Assembly (NCBI GenBank): GCA_965247425.1 | Contig: OZ252023.1 | Location: 1,674,001-1,738,000, forward strand | DNA: 64,000 nt | Source of the DNA: CAZOZZ01 sp965247425 | GTDB taxonomy: Bacteria > Acidobacteriota > Terriglobia > 20CM-2-55-15 | Reading direction: 5' to 3' | Shown: positions 53,202 to 62,891 of the stretch, piece after piece | How the letters are laid out: every line of letters starts with the position of its first letter | Numbering within the stretch: the first letter of the stretch is position 1 | The notes under the pieces: model-generated | What the model was told of the DNA's origin: nothing | Database searches by the model: none | Seen by the model: the letters and a program-made list of their open reading frames with translations, nothing else | Made by a program: the position numbers and the translations under genes

Positions 53202-53211
53202 CTAGAGCAGC

Positions 53212-53295
53212 GCTAATTCGGGGACGGAGGGGTAATTGCCCTAATTGTTCATGATCAGACGGTCACGAAAGTTGTGCCTCCGTCCCTGAATTAGC
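53212..53295. repeat. Short inverted-repeat element with GCTAATTC..GGGACGGAGG ends
   Basis: GCTAATTCGGGGACGGAGG (53212-53230) pairs with its near complement at 53277-53295, with a loop near 46 bases. The same arm recurs at 47477. Its size and form resemble REP/BIME-type or RAYT-associated repeats. The right arm overlaps the stop of the next gene. Confidence 0.55.
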
Positions 53296-53725
53296 TGGTC
53301 TGATCTTCGAGACGGTCGAGACGCCGAGACTGGTGAACCACCAACTCCGTGATCAGCCGGTGGGACTCGACCAACTCGTTCTGCGTTTTCAAGAGATGGC
53401 GGCTCACGCCTACCAGATCGGTGGTCGTCGAGATCAGACTGTCGGTCTTCGAGGCCAGATCGGTGAGCTGCGATGCCGTTCGATCCTGGCTCTCCGCAAG
53501 ACGATCCATTCGGAGGTCGAAGCTAGCCTGATTCTCGTCGAATCTAGCCTGGTTCTGGTCGAACCTAGCCTGGTTCTGGTCGAACCTAGCCTGGTTCTGG
53601 TCGAACCTGGCCTGGTTCTGGTCGAACCTGGCCTGGCTCTGGTCGAACTTGGCCTGGTTTGCTTCGAATCTGGACTGGTTCTTCAGGATGAACTCTATTG
53701 CGCGATCTAATTCGTCAGGGGTCAT
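53291..53725 (-). CDS. Coiled-coil protein with heptad repeats from 21-bp tandem DNA repeats
   Basis: The 144-residue product begins MTPDELDRAIEFILKNQSRF, then runs through repeated seven-residue units (ARFDQNQ four times, with AKFDQSQ and ARFDENQ variants) and ends in a longer helical part (TDLASKTDSLISTTTDLVGV). The unit length equals a coiled-coil heptad, and the DNA shows six 21-bp units at 53531-53656, five of them nearly identical. The repeat number could vary between strains. No signal or membrane segment is seen; the function is unknown. Confidence 0.7.
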   Translation of the reverse strand: MTPDELDRAIEFILKNQSRFEANQAKFDQSQARFDQNQARFDQNQARFDQNQARFDQNQARFDENQASFDLRMDRLAESQDRTASQLTDLASKTDSLISTTTDLVGVSRHLLKTQNELVESHRLITELVVHQSRRLDRLEDQTS

Positions 53726-53792
53726 TCGTGCACCTGTCGTGGTAGAAAAGGGCTGGCTGTAGTCTATCGGAAAAACTCGAGCGAAACCATAT

Positions 53793-53826
53793 CGAGAAAA
53801 TCTGGCCTCGATTCTCCGCTTTCTCG

Positions 53827-53850
<24 letters not shown>
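53793..53850. repeat. Dispersed repeat copy overlapping the ABC exporter's 3' end
   Basis: This sequence matches the first part of the element at 35434-35618 in reverse orientation, including CTTTCTCGCTACGATCCCTT and the CTGCCGCGCAGG end. The exporter's last codons (EPARQKGS) and its TAG stop are encoded by the repeat. Confidence 0.55.
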
Positions 53851-55689
<1,839 letters not shown>

Positions 55690-55815
55690 TGCTCCACCCA
55701 ATAGTACACTTCGCCGACTGTTACGAGCAAAGCACAGAAAATGATGTGCCGTTTTGTCACGGCCCCGAAAATCAAGACATCCCGGTTCTAACGAGACTGA
55801 AGACCGGTCTCTCGG

Positions 55816-56199
55816 ATGCTGACACTTCTGGACAACCATCTGAGGAAACCGATGGCCAGTCGCTATGGGCGCGTCGATCTCGTGATCACAGACCCGGCCG
55901 TTCGCGGTCCTGGCGTTGGCCGACTCCTCGTCGCCTGTGCGCTCCTTCGGCTTTTCGATCGCAATCCGGGCTGTATCGATTCGGTCAGTTGTCTCGCAGC
56001 TCACGCGGCAATTGCAACGGTCCTTAAGAAGATCGGATTCCAACACCGGCACATGCCTGAACGGAACTACTCACATGAGGAATACCGGTTGCGAACCCCC
56101 GATGAGGAACGCGAGTTCCGGCGCCGCGTGTGGAATCTGGCTCGGGAGTGTGTCCAGTCGGTAAACTACAGGCTGATTCAGCGACGACACGCAGCGTAA
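55816..56199 (+). CDS. GNAT-like acetyltransferase, probably truncated
   Basis: The 127-residue product shows the acetyl-CoA loop of the GNAT fold, RGPGVGRLLVACALLRLF, preceded by VDLVITDPAV (motif A strand) and followed by AAHAAIATVLKKIGFQHRHM (motif B). The N-terminal strands normally before motif A are largely missing, so the gene may have lost its start or begin in the upstream non-coding part. The substrate is unknown. It is divergent from the ABC exporter. Confidence 0.5.
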   Translation: MLTLLDNHLRKPMASRYGRVDLVITDPAVRGPGVGRLLVACALLRLFDRNPGCIDSVSCLAAHAAIATVLKKIGFQHRHMPERNYSHEEYRLRTPDEEREFRRRVWNLARECVQSVNYRLIQRRHAA

Positions 56200-56589
56200 C
56201 CTTTTGCAACCCTGCGCACTGACTCTCTTTTTCTCCCTTCCTTGCAACTGAAGAAAGTGAACAATCCAAGGTCATCCGCGTCATTGGCGTCACGGTTTCT
56301 TCTCGTGATACCTTACCGAGTAGCCTTTGAGTGCCGCCAACACAGGAGTTTGATCATGTGTCGGAAGATCTGGAGTATCGGCGTTTGCTTGAGTTTCCTG
56401 CTTACGTTGTCTGCCTGCCAACGGAATACAGCCTTCCAAAGAAGAGTGCGCAATAGCCGTATCGCTACAATGCGGGTTGTGAGTGTGTCCCTCAGCGGAC
56501 TCGTCCTCTCCCTCAAGGGTCACCCCAAAACCGGCCAACGAAGGTCACCTCAAAACCGGCCAATGAAGGCGGCCCGGGACCAGGTTGTT

Positions 56590-57345
56590 TTACCGCGAGT
56601 TGCCGTGATCGGGCAAGCCTGTTTTAGTACGCCAACTCCGTGGGCCACACTTAAGAATGTGGCCATGATGGAGGAGGCGGTCGAGCATGGCAGTCACGGC
56701 GGCACTATCCCCTAATAGTTTCCCCCAATCCTCAACCGGACGATTTGAAGTGAGCAGGGTGCTGGTCCGTTCGTAACGTCGCATGACGATCTCGAGGAGT
56801 TGCTCGGCGGCGGTCGGGGGGAGCTTGCGCATTCCCAGATCATCGATGATCAGCAGCGGCACGGTCGCGAGCGATTCCATGTGTTTCCTGCGGTTGCCGT
56901 CGATAGTGGCTTCGGCGATGTCGTCGAGCAGGGCGTGGGTTTCACGATAGAGGACCCGATAGCCCTGGAGGATTGCGGCCAGTCCGATCGCCTGGGCCAG
57001 ATGACTCTTGCCGGTGCCGGGTGGACCGAGAAACAGAGCATCTTCGTGGCGGGCGATGAAGGTGGCAGTAGCGAGATCGAAGACCAGACCGCGATTCATT
57101 TTCTTGTTAAATGTGAAGTCAAAGTCCTGGAGTGTCTTCTGGGGATCGCGGAACTGGGCTTGTTTTCGGCGCCGTTCAAGCAGTCGGGTGCCGCGGCGGG
57201 CCAACTCGTCCGAGACCAGAGAGGAGATCAGGTCGATGGGCGCCATGGCTTCGGCCTGTGCCTGATGGAGACGGGTTTCGAGGACTTCGGCGATGCCGCC
57301 CAGGCGGAGTTGGCGCAGCGCTTTTTGGAGTTCGATGAGGTTCAT
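56590..57345 (-). CDS. istB: IS21 helper ATPase IstB
   Basis: The 251-residue product is an AAA+ ATPase related to DnaC: Walker A LGPPGTGKSHLA (107-114 for the core), Walker B LLIIDDLGM and sensor LLTSNRPVEDW. IstB assists IstA in target selection. Its ATG overlaps the istA stop (ATGA), so the two are co-translated. Confidence 0.9.
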   Translation of the reverse strand: MNLIELQKALRQLRLGGIAEVLETRLHQAQAEAMAPIDLISSLVSDELARRGTRLLERRRKQAQFRDPQKTLQDFDFTFNKKMNRGLVFDLATATFIARHEDALFLGPPGTGKSHLAQAIGLAAILQGYRVLYRETHALLDDIAEATIDGNRRKHMESLATVPLLIIDDLGMRKLPPTAAEQLLEIVMRRYERTSTLLTSNRPVEDWGKLLGDSAAVTAMLDRLLHHGHILKCGPRSWRTKTGLPDHGNSR

Positions 57346-58904
57346 TGTTGTTCTGGCTCCTGAATTTTGAGGTTGATGAGATCGCGATAGTGGGTCAGCT
57401 CGCGGATTAAGGGGTCGACTTGGCGGAGAGTCAGTGGTGGCCGCCGCTCCAGATAGCGGCGAACGAAACGGTAGTCATGGACGTGGAGTTCGAGTGCCGC
57501 GGCTGCGGCATCCTCGACGGCGGAGACACCGTATTTTTTGGCCAGGGAGAACAGGCCCAGGATACGGCGGATGGCCGCCTCGCCCTGGCGGAGATGGATG
57601 GCTTTGGCCAGTTCGCCGATGTGAGATCCGGCACGATCCGCCCGGGCAAGCAATTGGACGGTGGTCACCGGCGTCGTTTTCGGATTGTCCTCGGGACGGA
57701 CACGGTACCCGCCCCGTTTCTGGCCGACATGTTCGCGTAGTAACTGATGGGTCTCCGGATCCAGGATCCGGACGTGGAGTGTATCCCACTGCACTTTGAC
57801 GATGCGTCCGATCCAACCGGGAGGCAAACCATAATAGGCGGCCTCCACTTCCACGCAACCGTCCAGGTGGACGACGCGGTCCCCGTATTGGTAGTAGCGG
57901 AACGGTTCCACCGGCAGCGGGAGCAGTGACGGCTTCTCTTCGGCGAACATGGCGGCGACCTGCCGCTTGGTCGTGCCGTGGATGCGTGTATCGGCCCAGC
58001 GCGTTTCCCATCGGTCCAGATGGGCCTGCGCCTCTTCCAGACTCTCGAAGCGGACTCCCTTCAGAGGGGTTTTCTGTGCGTGAGCGACGCCGGCCTCGAC
58101 CTTCCCTTTTCGATCGGGATCCCGAACCCGGCAGGGCAGGGCCACCACGCCGTAGTGAGCCAGCACATCCTTAAACAGCGGATTCAGTGTCGGATCGTAA
58201 TAATCCGGAACAATGACGCCCTCGCGAAGGTTGTCCAGAACGATGCACCGGGGACTGCCTCCAAGCCGGCGAAACGCGGTCTCGTGCAGCTCGGCCCAGA
58301 TTCGGGAACTGGAGCGGAACCGGAGCAGCCGAACCGCTTTACGGCTGTAGCCCAACGTCATCACGAACAGCCGCGTGCGTCGGTACTTGCCCGTCTTCGG
58401 ATGGCGCACCATCGGTCCGTCACCGTAGTCGACTTGGCCTTCTTCCCCAGCCTGGGTCTGGATGATTCCCACCGCTCCGGGACGCTGGGATCCACGCAGC
58501 TTGCGCACGAAGCGCTTCATGGACTGATAGCTTCCCGTAAAGCCGTGATCCGAAACCAGATCTTGCCAGATGGACATGGCGTTGCGGCCACGGCCCAAAC
58601 CCAACTCGATGATCTCCCGATACGGTGCGCAGGCGCTAGCCGAAGGCGGTTCTGGGGCGGCGGGCAGGTCCAGACCGGGCAAATCCAGGCCAGCAGAGTC
58701 GGTGGTCACCCCGTTGGCCGGTTTTGACGGTGCCCGTTTACCCCAACCCCCGGGTGGTCGCACCGCGATCCCGGCCGCTCGAAGGTAGGACCCTGCCGTT
58801 TCCCGACGTACACCGGTCGCCTTCTCGATCCGCCGTAGCGGCCATCCGAGCCGTCCCAGTGCGATAACTTGTTGTTTCTTTTCGGCGCTCAAGACATTGC
58901 TCAT
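57342..58904 (-). CDS. istA: IS21 transposase IstA
   Basis: The 520-residue product has an N-terminal helix-turn-helix (RRIEKATGVRRETAGSYLRA) and a DDE integrase core with QVDYGDGPMV for the first Asp, IVLDNLREGV for the second and RKGKVEAGVAH for the Glu, followed by the usual C-terminal domain. It is intact and sits first in the istAB operon. Confidence 0.9.
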   Translation of the reverse strand: MSNVLSAEKKQQVIALGRLGWPLRRIEKATGVRRETAGSYLRAAGIAVRPPGGWGKRAPSKPANGVTTDSAGLDLPGLDLPAAPEPPSASACAPYREIIELGLGRGRNAMSIWQDLVSDHGFTGSYQSMKRFVRKLRGSQRPGAVGIIQTQAGEEGQVDYGDGPMVRHPKTGKYRRTRLFVMTLGYSRKAVRLLRFRSSSRIWAELHETAFRRLGGSPRCIVLDNLREGVIVPDYYDPTLNPLFKDVLAHYGVVALPCRVRDPDRKGKVEAGVAHAQKTPLKGVRFESLEEAQAHLDRWETRWADTRIHGTTKRQVAAMFAEEKPSLLPLPVEPFRYYQYGDRVVHLDGCVEVEAAYYGLPPGWIGRIVKVQWDTLHVRILDPETHQLLREHVGQKRGGYRVRPEDNPKTTPVTTVQLLARADRAGSHIGELAKAIHLRQGEAAIRRILGLFSLAKKYGVSAVEDAAAAALELHVHDYRFVRRYLERRPPLTLRQVDPLIRELTHYRDLINLKIQEPEQQ

Positions 58905-59439
58905 ACCGACGGAAGCCTATTCGGCTTACCGCCGTTGTCAATGTCCCGGGCCTCAGTTCCGTTGGCCGGTTTTCAGGTGACCTTTAATGGCCGCTTTTGG
59001 GTGACCCCCGAGGTCCTCTCAGACAGAGACCAGCCCCTGCGAGGCGTTACCGTGACCGCAATCAACCTCTTTGACTACGCCGAGAAATCTGCGACCAGCG
59101 ACGAGTTTGGGAGTTATAGGATAGACGGGCTGCGCGCCGGGGAGTACCACGTCTGTGCAGAGATGTACGCCTCCATCAAAAACTGTGTCACGGACGACCC
59201 TTCTTGGAACGGCATCGACACGGCGGGAGAGGGCATTCTTCTCGACCGCGACCGCACGCTTGACATCAAGCTGAAGCTACGAGATTAGAGCTAGCGGCTG
59301 ACTCCATGTACCAACAACAGGACTGAGGCAGGCGAGTGATCGGCCAGACCATATTCCACTATCAAAGTATGATCGTTTTTTCATCCTTGTCAGGGCGTTC
59401 TTTCTGCCTCTCCTGTGCCTGATTGCGTCCCCATCGCTG

Positions 59440-60030
59440 GTGATCGCGCAGACGGAGGATGCTGAGAGAATAGAAGTTTCCGTGAGTGCGGGTTGGAGTC
59501 GTCTGTCCGACCAGGAGGGGTTTCTGGGCACAGACACGGACATCTCGGCCGGGTTCGCCTTCTTCGTCACCGACCGAATAGCGGTCGGAATGGAAGTCAA
59601 TCACACCAAACACACGGGCGTACTCCCGCTACAGGACCACAACAGGCGCAGCAGCGGACAGGCAACTTTCGTTTCCGGCAACGTGAAATATCGGTTCGGA
59701 AACCCATCGGTCAGCGGACTGAACCCTTACCTGGTTGCAGGTGTGGGAATGCTGCGGTTGAAGCGGTCTGATCGATTGGTTCGGAGTGTGGCACCCTGCT
59801 TTCTTTGCCTGGGAGGCCCGAGATTCCGTGAGGAGACCCTTAGTCGGAACGATTTTCGCAGGGCAGAGATCGCTTTCAACGTTGGCGGAGGCATTGATTT
59901 CAAACTGGCGACCCTTGGCATCGACCATGGCATTGCGGACAGGTTCTCTATTCGGCCGGATTTCCGACTGTTCGTGGCTTCCAGCGAACGTATGATTCGT
60001 AGCTCCGTCGCGCTTGTCTATCGGTGGTAA
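59440..60030 (+). CDS. Outer-membrane beta-barrel protein (start unresolved)
   Basis: The frame from GTG 59440 gives 196 residues with alternating strands ending in Trp (SSVALVYRW), typical of small OmpA-like barrels: VSVSAGWSRLSD, AGFAFFVTDRIAVGMEVNHT, GNVKYRFGNPSVSGLNPYLV. The same frame continues upstream into a good signal peptide (RFFILVRAFFLPLLCLIASP, cleavage after VIAQ) back to about 59365. No ATG, GTG or TTG begins it; CTG 59323 or ATT 59353 are the only rare options, so the start may be mutated. Confidence 0.65.
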   Translation: MIAQTEDAERIEVSVSAGWSRLSDQEGFLGTDTDISAGFAFFVTDRIAVGMEVNHTKHTGVLPLQDHNRRSSGQATFVSGNVKYRFGNPSVSGLNPYLVAGVGMLRLKRSDRLVRSVAPCFLCLGGPRFREETLSRNDFRRAEIAFNVGGGIDFKLATLGIDHGIADRFSIRPDFRLFVASSERMIRSSVALVYRW

Positions 60031-60240
60031 AGCGTCCGGGTCACATTGATGCAAGGAGCCTTTCAAAACAAAGAGCTGTGGCTGCGGCTTGCTGAAGTTG
60101 AACACCCTATACAGATAGAAACTGTCGGGGTACTGGTCCGAGAAATCCAGTTCGTTTGCGGAAAGCAGGAATGGCGTGTTCCTACGAAAGCTCCATCCGA
60201 TGCCGTTTGCCGGTCCCCACACATGTCCCCTCACGCACAA

Positions 60241-60264
60241 AGCCCCGGCCAACCGACCGGGGCT
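60241..60264 (-). terminator. Intrinsic-terminator-like hairpin after the tRNA-like sequence
   Basis: AGCCCCGG and CCGGGGCT form an 8-bp perfect GC-rich stem with an 8-base loop. Read on the minus strand it is followed by TTTGTG and lies about 20 bases past the 3' end of the tRNA-like sequence. Confidence 0.55.
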
Positions 60265-60282
60265 AAGTTCTTTCTAATCAAG

Positions 60283-60374
60283 TGGACCTGACGGGGATCG
60301 AACCCGTGACCTCATGACTGCCAGTTCCAGTCATAGCTCTTCCTTATCAACAAGTTCAACCACTTAGGGGGTCC
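60283..60374 (-). other. tRNA-derived remnant (Ala-like 3' half), possible attachment site
   Basis: The last 42 bases on the minus strand are a canonical tRNA 3' half: loop CTGGCAG with anticodon-like GGC, the variable AGGTC, T arm ACGGGTTCGATCCCCGT and acceptor strand CAGGTCC plus A. The 5' half does not fold normally: the acceptor start GGACCCC pairs only five of seven bases, the D-arm side is about 13 bases too long, and ACTGGA is duplicated in the anticodon arm. It is either a decayed tRNA or the tRNA side of an element integrated at a tRNA-Ala gene. No CCA is encoded. Confidence 0.5.
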
Positions 60375-60780
60375 AAGATTTCTTAAATTCTAATAAGAAT
60401 CGGCGCTTTCCGCACCCTATACGCACCCGGCTTCCCACGACAGCAACTATCCGTATTCGGTGCTGGGCCCCGTCAACGGTTGGATTGAGCTGCCTGGACA
60501 TCTCCGGGCGTTTCTGCATTTGGCGGTCAAGCCAGGAGCATGGACGTTGGACCGTCTGTACAAGGACGCCGACAAGACGTTAATGCATGCCACGACGCGG
60601 GCGGAACTCAGATCAGCCATGGGGATGCATCCGTAGAGCCACCCTAACCAGGGCTTGCGCAGCCCACGGATTCACGCTTTCCGCCACCCTGGGCGCACGT
60701 TCAAATAGAAAGAAGCGTCAGGCAGGGGCGACAAATGCTAGACTCCCTGGAATTCGCGGGGGGAGGAGGTCTGGACGAAA
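60375..60780. other. Stretch without a supported gene; possible decayed C-terminus
   Basis: A plus-strand frame at about 60450-60635 reads LGPVNGWIELPGHLRAFLHL and ends at TAG, which looks protein-like but matches no family I know. It may be the end of a lost gene. The last 100 bases only hold the ribosome-binding region (GGGAGGAGG) of the next gene. Confidence 0.3.
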
Positions 60781-61386
60781 ATGCCAAACTGGTTCGGTCC
60801 ACCCGTCCTCATTCTTGCCGGAGCCGTCCTTGCCGCCTTTGGCGCACTCTGGGCATCACAGCAGCAGACTCAGTTTGAGCGAGAACTTCGACAAAAAAGT
60901 GAGGAGATAACCAACCTAAGCCGTAAGACTCTTGGTGCCGTCACGGGAGGTGACAGTTTCCCCTGGAGTCTTCCTATGATTGATCAGTCCGCAAACCCTG
61001 CAAACTTATTAATCACAACGGAAGGCGAACATCCGCTCTTCGACCTTCAAGTCAGAATAGTGGATGTCGAGAAGATAGCAGAGCTTGGGGCTAACAATAT
61101 GATGTCGCGACTGGATGAAGCAGAAACGATCCTGAAGATAGGCACCCTCGGCGGACAACGCGGAGTGTCGCCGATCAGAATCGAATTAGGGGATGGAAAC
61201 CGCAGAGGCTTCAATCTATTTTTTCTTGCGCGTAACGGCAGTTTTATTCATTTCTTGCGATTCGCAAGGGTCGACGGGCGGTGGCTGACTGCCAGCAAAG
61301 TCACTGGGACTACTGACGACCAGATTCTACTGGAGAGGATACCGGAAGGGTTTCCGAAATTGGCTTCTGGCGAAGTCGATTGGTAA
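60781..61386 (+). CDS. Membrane-anchored protein of unknown function
   Basis: The ATG at 60781 follows GGGAGGAGG. The 201-residue product has one N-terminal helix (FGPPVLILAGAVLAAFGALW), a short coiled-coil (QFERELRQKSEEITNLSRK) and a globular C-terminal part (LLITTEGEHPLFDLQVRIVD, FNLFFLARNGSFIHFLRFAR). I do not recognise the family. The following 61387-61693 holds no gene I can see. Confidence 0.6.
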   Translation: MPNWFGPPVLILAGAVLAAFGALWASQQQTQFERELRQKSEEITNLSRKTLGAVTGGDSFPWSLPMIDQSANPANLLITTEGEHPLFDLQVRIVDVEKIAELGANNMMSRLDEAETILKIGTLGGQRGVSPIRIELGDGNRRGFNLFFLARNGSFIHFLRFARVDGRWLTASKVTGTTDDQILLERIPEGFPKLASGEVDW

Positions 61387-61693
61387 TCCCCCCCCTCAGT
61401 CCAAGAGACGATTTCAAACTTGAGCAAAGAATAGCAAATGTTTGTTTTTTGTTCGTGAGTGGACCCATCCTGTCCCAGAGTTAAAATCGGGATGCCGCTT
61501 GATGTGTAGAGTTTCCAGGGGCTTTTGCATTTACGCTGCTACAATCTTTCCACTTGATTTTCCTTATTCGTGTGCCCGGCGGGGGCTGACACTGGAACAT
61601 ATTCGTCGCCGCTGAGCCGTCTACTTTTTCCCCATTTCGCCCCACCTGCCCGGCGCACTCCAACAAGAAACCAACCACAGGGAGTGTGTTGTC

Positions 61694-61957
61694 ATGGGTC
61701 AAGACGCCCACAAAGTCTTCGACGTCGAAAACGACCGATACCTCGATAAACGCGATGCCGCCCGGTTCCTGGGCGACATCAGCCTAAGTAACCTCCAGAA
61801 CCGTCTCCGCGAGCTTCCCCACTATCGGCTCGGCGGGAAGATCCTCTTCAAGAAATCAGAACTGATCCAGTTCATGGAACAGCACGCCGTCAGGCAGGCC
61901 GATCTCACGTCGATCGCCGACGATGCGGTTGCGTCCGTGTTGGGGCCTGCGCAGTGA
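61694..61957 (+). CDS. Small excisionase/helix-turn-helix-type DNA-binding protein
   Basis: The 87-residue product reads DRYLDKRDAARFLGDISLSN, then LQNRLRELPHYRLGGKILFK and KSELIQFMEQH. This is the MerR-like winged-helix pattern of excisionases (YLtvkEAA.yL.vs...l...i..~r~GrkilF.ksdl..wl). Its stop overlaps the GTG of the next gene (GTGA). Such proteins direct excision or regulate phage and plasmid genes, and it points to a mobile-element origin for this stretch. Confidence 0.7.
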   Translation: MGQDAHKVFDVENDRYLDKRDAARFLGDISLSNLQNRLRELPHYRLGGKILFKKSELIQFMEQHAVRQADLTSIADDAVASVLGPAQ

Positions 61958-62890
61958 ACGTTGTCTCCATGAAGCCGGCGCCCGCATCATCGGACCGAGG
62001 GATTTATCTGGCCAGCCCGTTAAAACGCAAACGTCGGACGAAAGCACAGATAGAACAGCTCGATTCCCAGATCATCGATGCTCTAGAACAAGATCATCCT
62101 CAGAGCGTCCGACACGTTTTCTACCTGATGACCAACCCCCGCTTACCGGAGCCGGTGGACAAATCAGACCGAGGATACAACCAGATCCAAGACCGCGTAA
62201 CGAAGCTTCGTCGCAATGGCCGGGTTCCGTATGGTTGGGTCACGGATGCAACGCGACGCGGGTATTTCGCTAACACGTACACCGACGCGGCTGGCTTCAT
62301 CATCGCCATGAAAAGCCTCTACCGTGCGGATCTCTGGTGTGACTCGGAGTTCTACTGCGAGGTCTGGACCGAATCTCGTTCCATCGCCGGCGTCATCGAA
62401 TCCGATTGCCGGGAGCTGGCTGTTTCCCTGTATCCGGCAGGTGGGTTCACCAGTATCTCCCTAGCTCATCAAGCTGCCGGCTACATCGAGCAGGAGTGTC
62501 GAGACCGTGGAGTCGTTGTTCTGTATGTCGGCGATTTCGATCCTGCCGGCGTACTGATTGACGTGAAGGTTGAAGAAGAGCTCCGGCGCCACCTTCCCGA
62601 CACGATCGAAATCGGTATCACGCCTGATCAGATCATCCAGTACGACCTACCGACAAAGCCACGAAAGAAGACTGACCGGCGCTCCCTTCACATCCGCGAG
62701 ACCGTCGAGGCGGAGGCGATGCCGGCCGCCGTCTTGCGGGGACTCTTGAGATCGGAAATTGAGTCGTTGCTGCCACCGCGTGCGCTGGAGACGGCGAGAA
62801 TCGCCGAGGAATCGGAAAGGGAAGCGCTCGACATGGGAGTCGGGGAAGCATTCTCGATGTTCTTCCTTTCTGGAGCTTTTTGTGAGAGCG
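61954..62890 (+). CDS. TOPRIM-like protein of mobile-element origin, C-terminus lost at a junction
   Basis: The frame starts at GTG 61954 and stays open to 63186, but only the first 310 residues or so are genuine; beyond about 62885 it runs antisense through an oxidoreductase gene. The core shows WTESRSIAGVI (Glu140) and VVVLYVGDFDPAGVLIDVKV with Asp194 and Asp196, the Glu and DxD of a TOPRIM fold as in the topoisomerase VI/Spo11 A subunit. A helical N-terminus (QIIDALEQDHPQSVRHVFYL) precedes it. It probably bound or cut DNA; activity is not claimed. Confidence 0.6.
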
Positions 62891-62891
62891 G

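Larger units (their letters stand above)
56511..59012 (-). mobile_element. IS21-family insertion sequence, complete, 8-bp target duplication
   Basis: The 2502-bp element carries istA and istB on the minus strand. GTCCTCTC flanks both sides (56503-56510 and 59013-59020). The ends are imperfect inverted repeats containing GGGTCACCC and, further in, a second AAGGTCACCT copy, as expected for the multiple end repeats of IS21. Confidence 0.9.
56356..59288 (+). pseudogene. Lipoprotein with carboxypeptidase-regulatory-like domain, split by IS21
   Basis: The left part (56356-56510) starts MCRKIWSIGVCLSFLLTLSA with Cys in a LSAC lipobox and ends in SVSLSGLVLS. The right part (59021-59288) reads DRDQPLRGVTVTAINLFDYA, then SDEFGSYRIDGLRAGEYHVC, the pattern of CarboxypepD_reg domains. 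Removing the IS21 element and one copy of the 8-base duplication GTCCTCTC joins the two halves in frame, giving a 140-residue lipoprotein. The ATG has CAGGAG eight bases upstream. The insertion seems recent because both halves remain intact. Confidence 0.8.

Noticed and set aside
53531..53656. CRISPR array
   Set aside because: The repeats are directly adjacent with no spacers and encode heptads in frame; no cas gene is present.
60046..60291. 81-residue frame before the tRNA-like sequence
   Set aside because: It ends inside the tRNA-derived sequence and terminator hairpin, and has no coding character.
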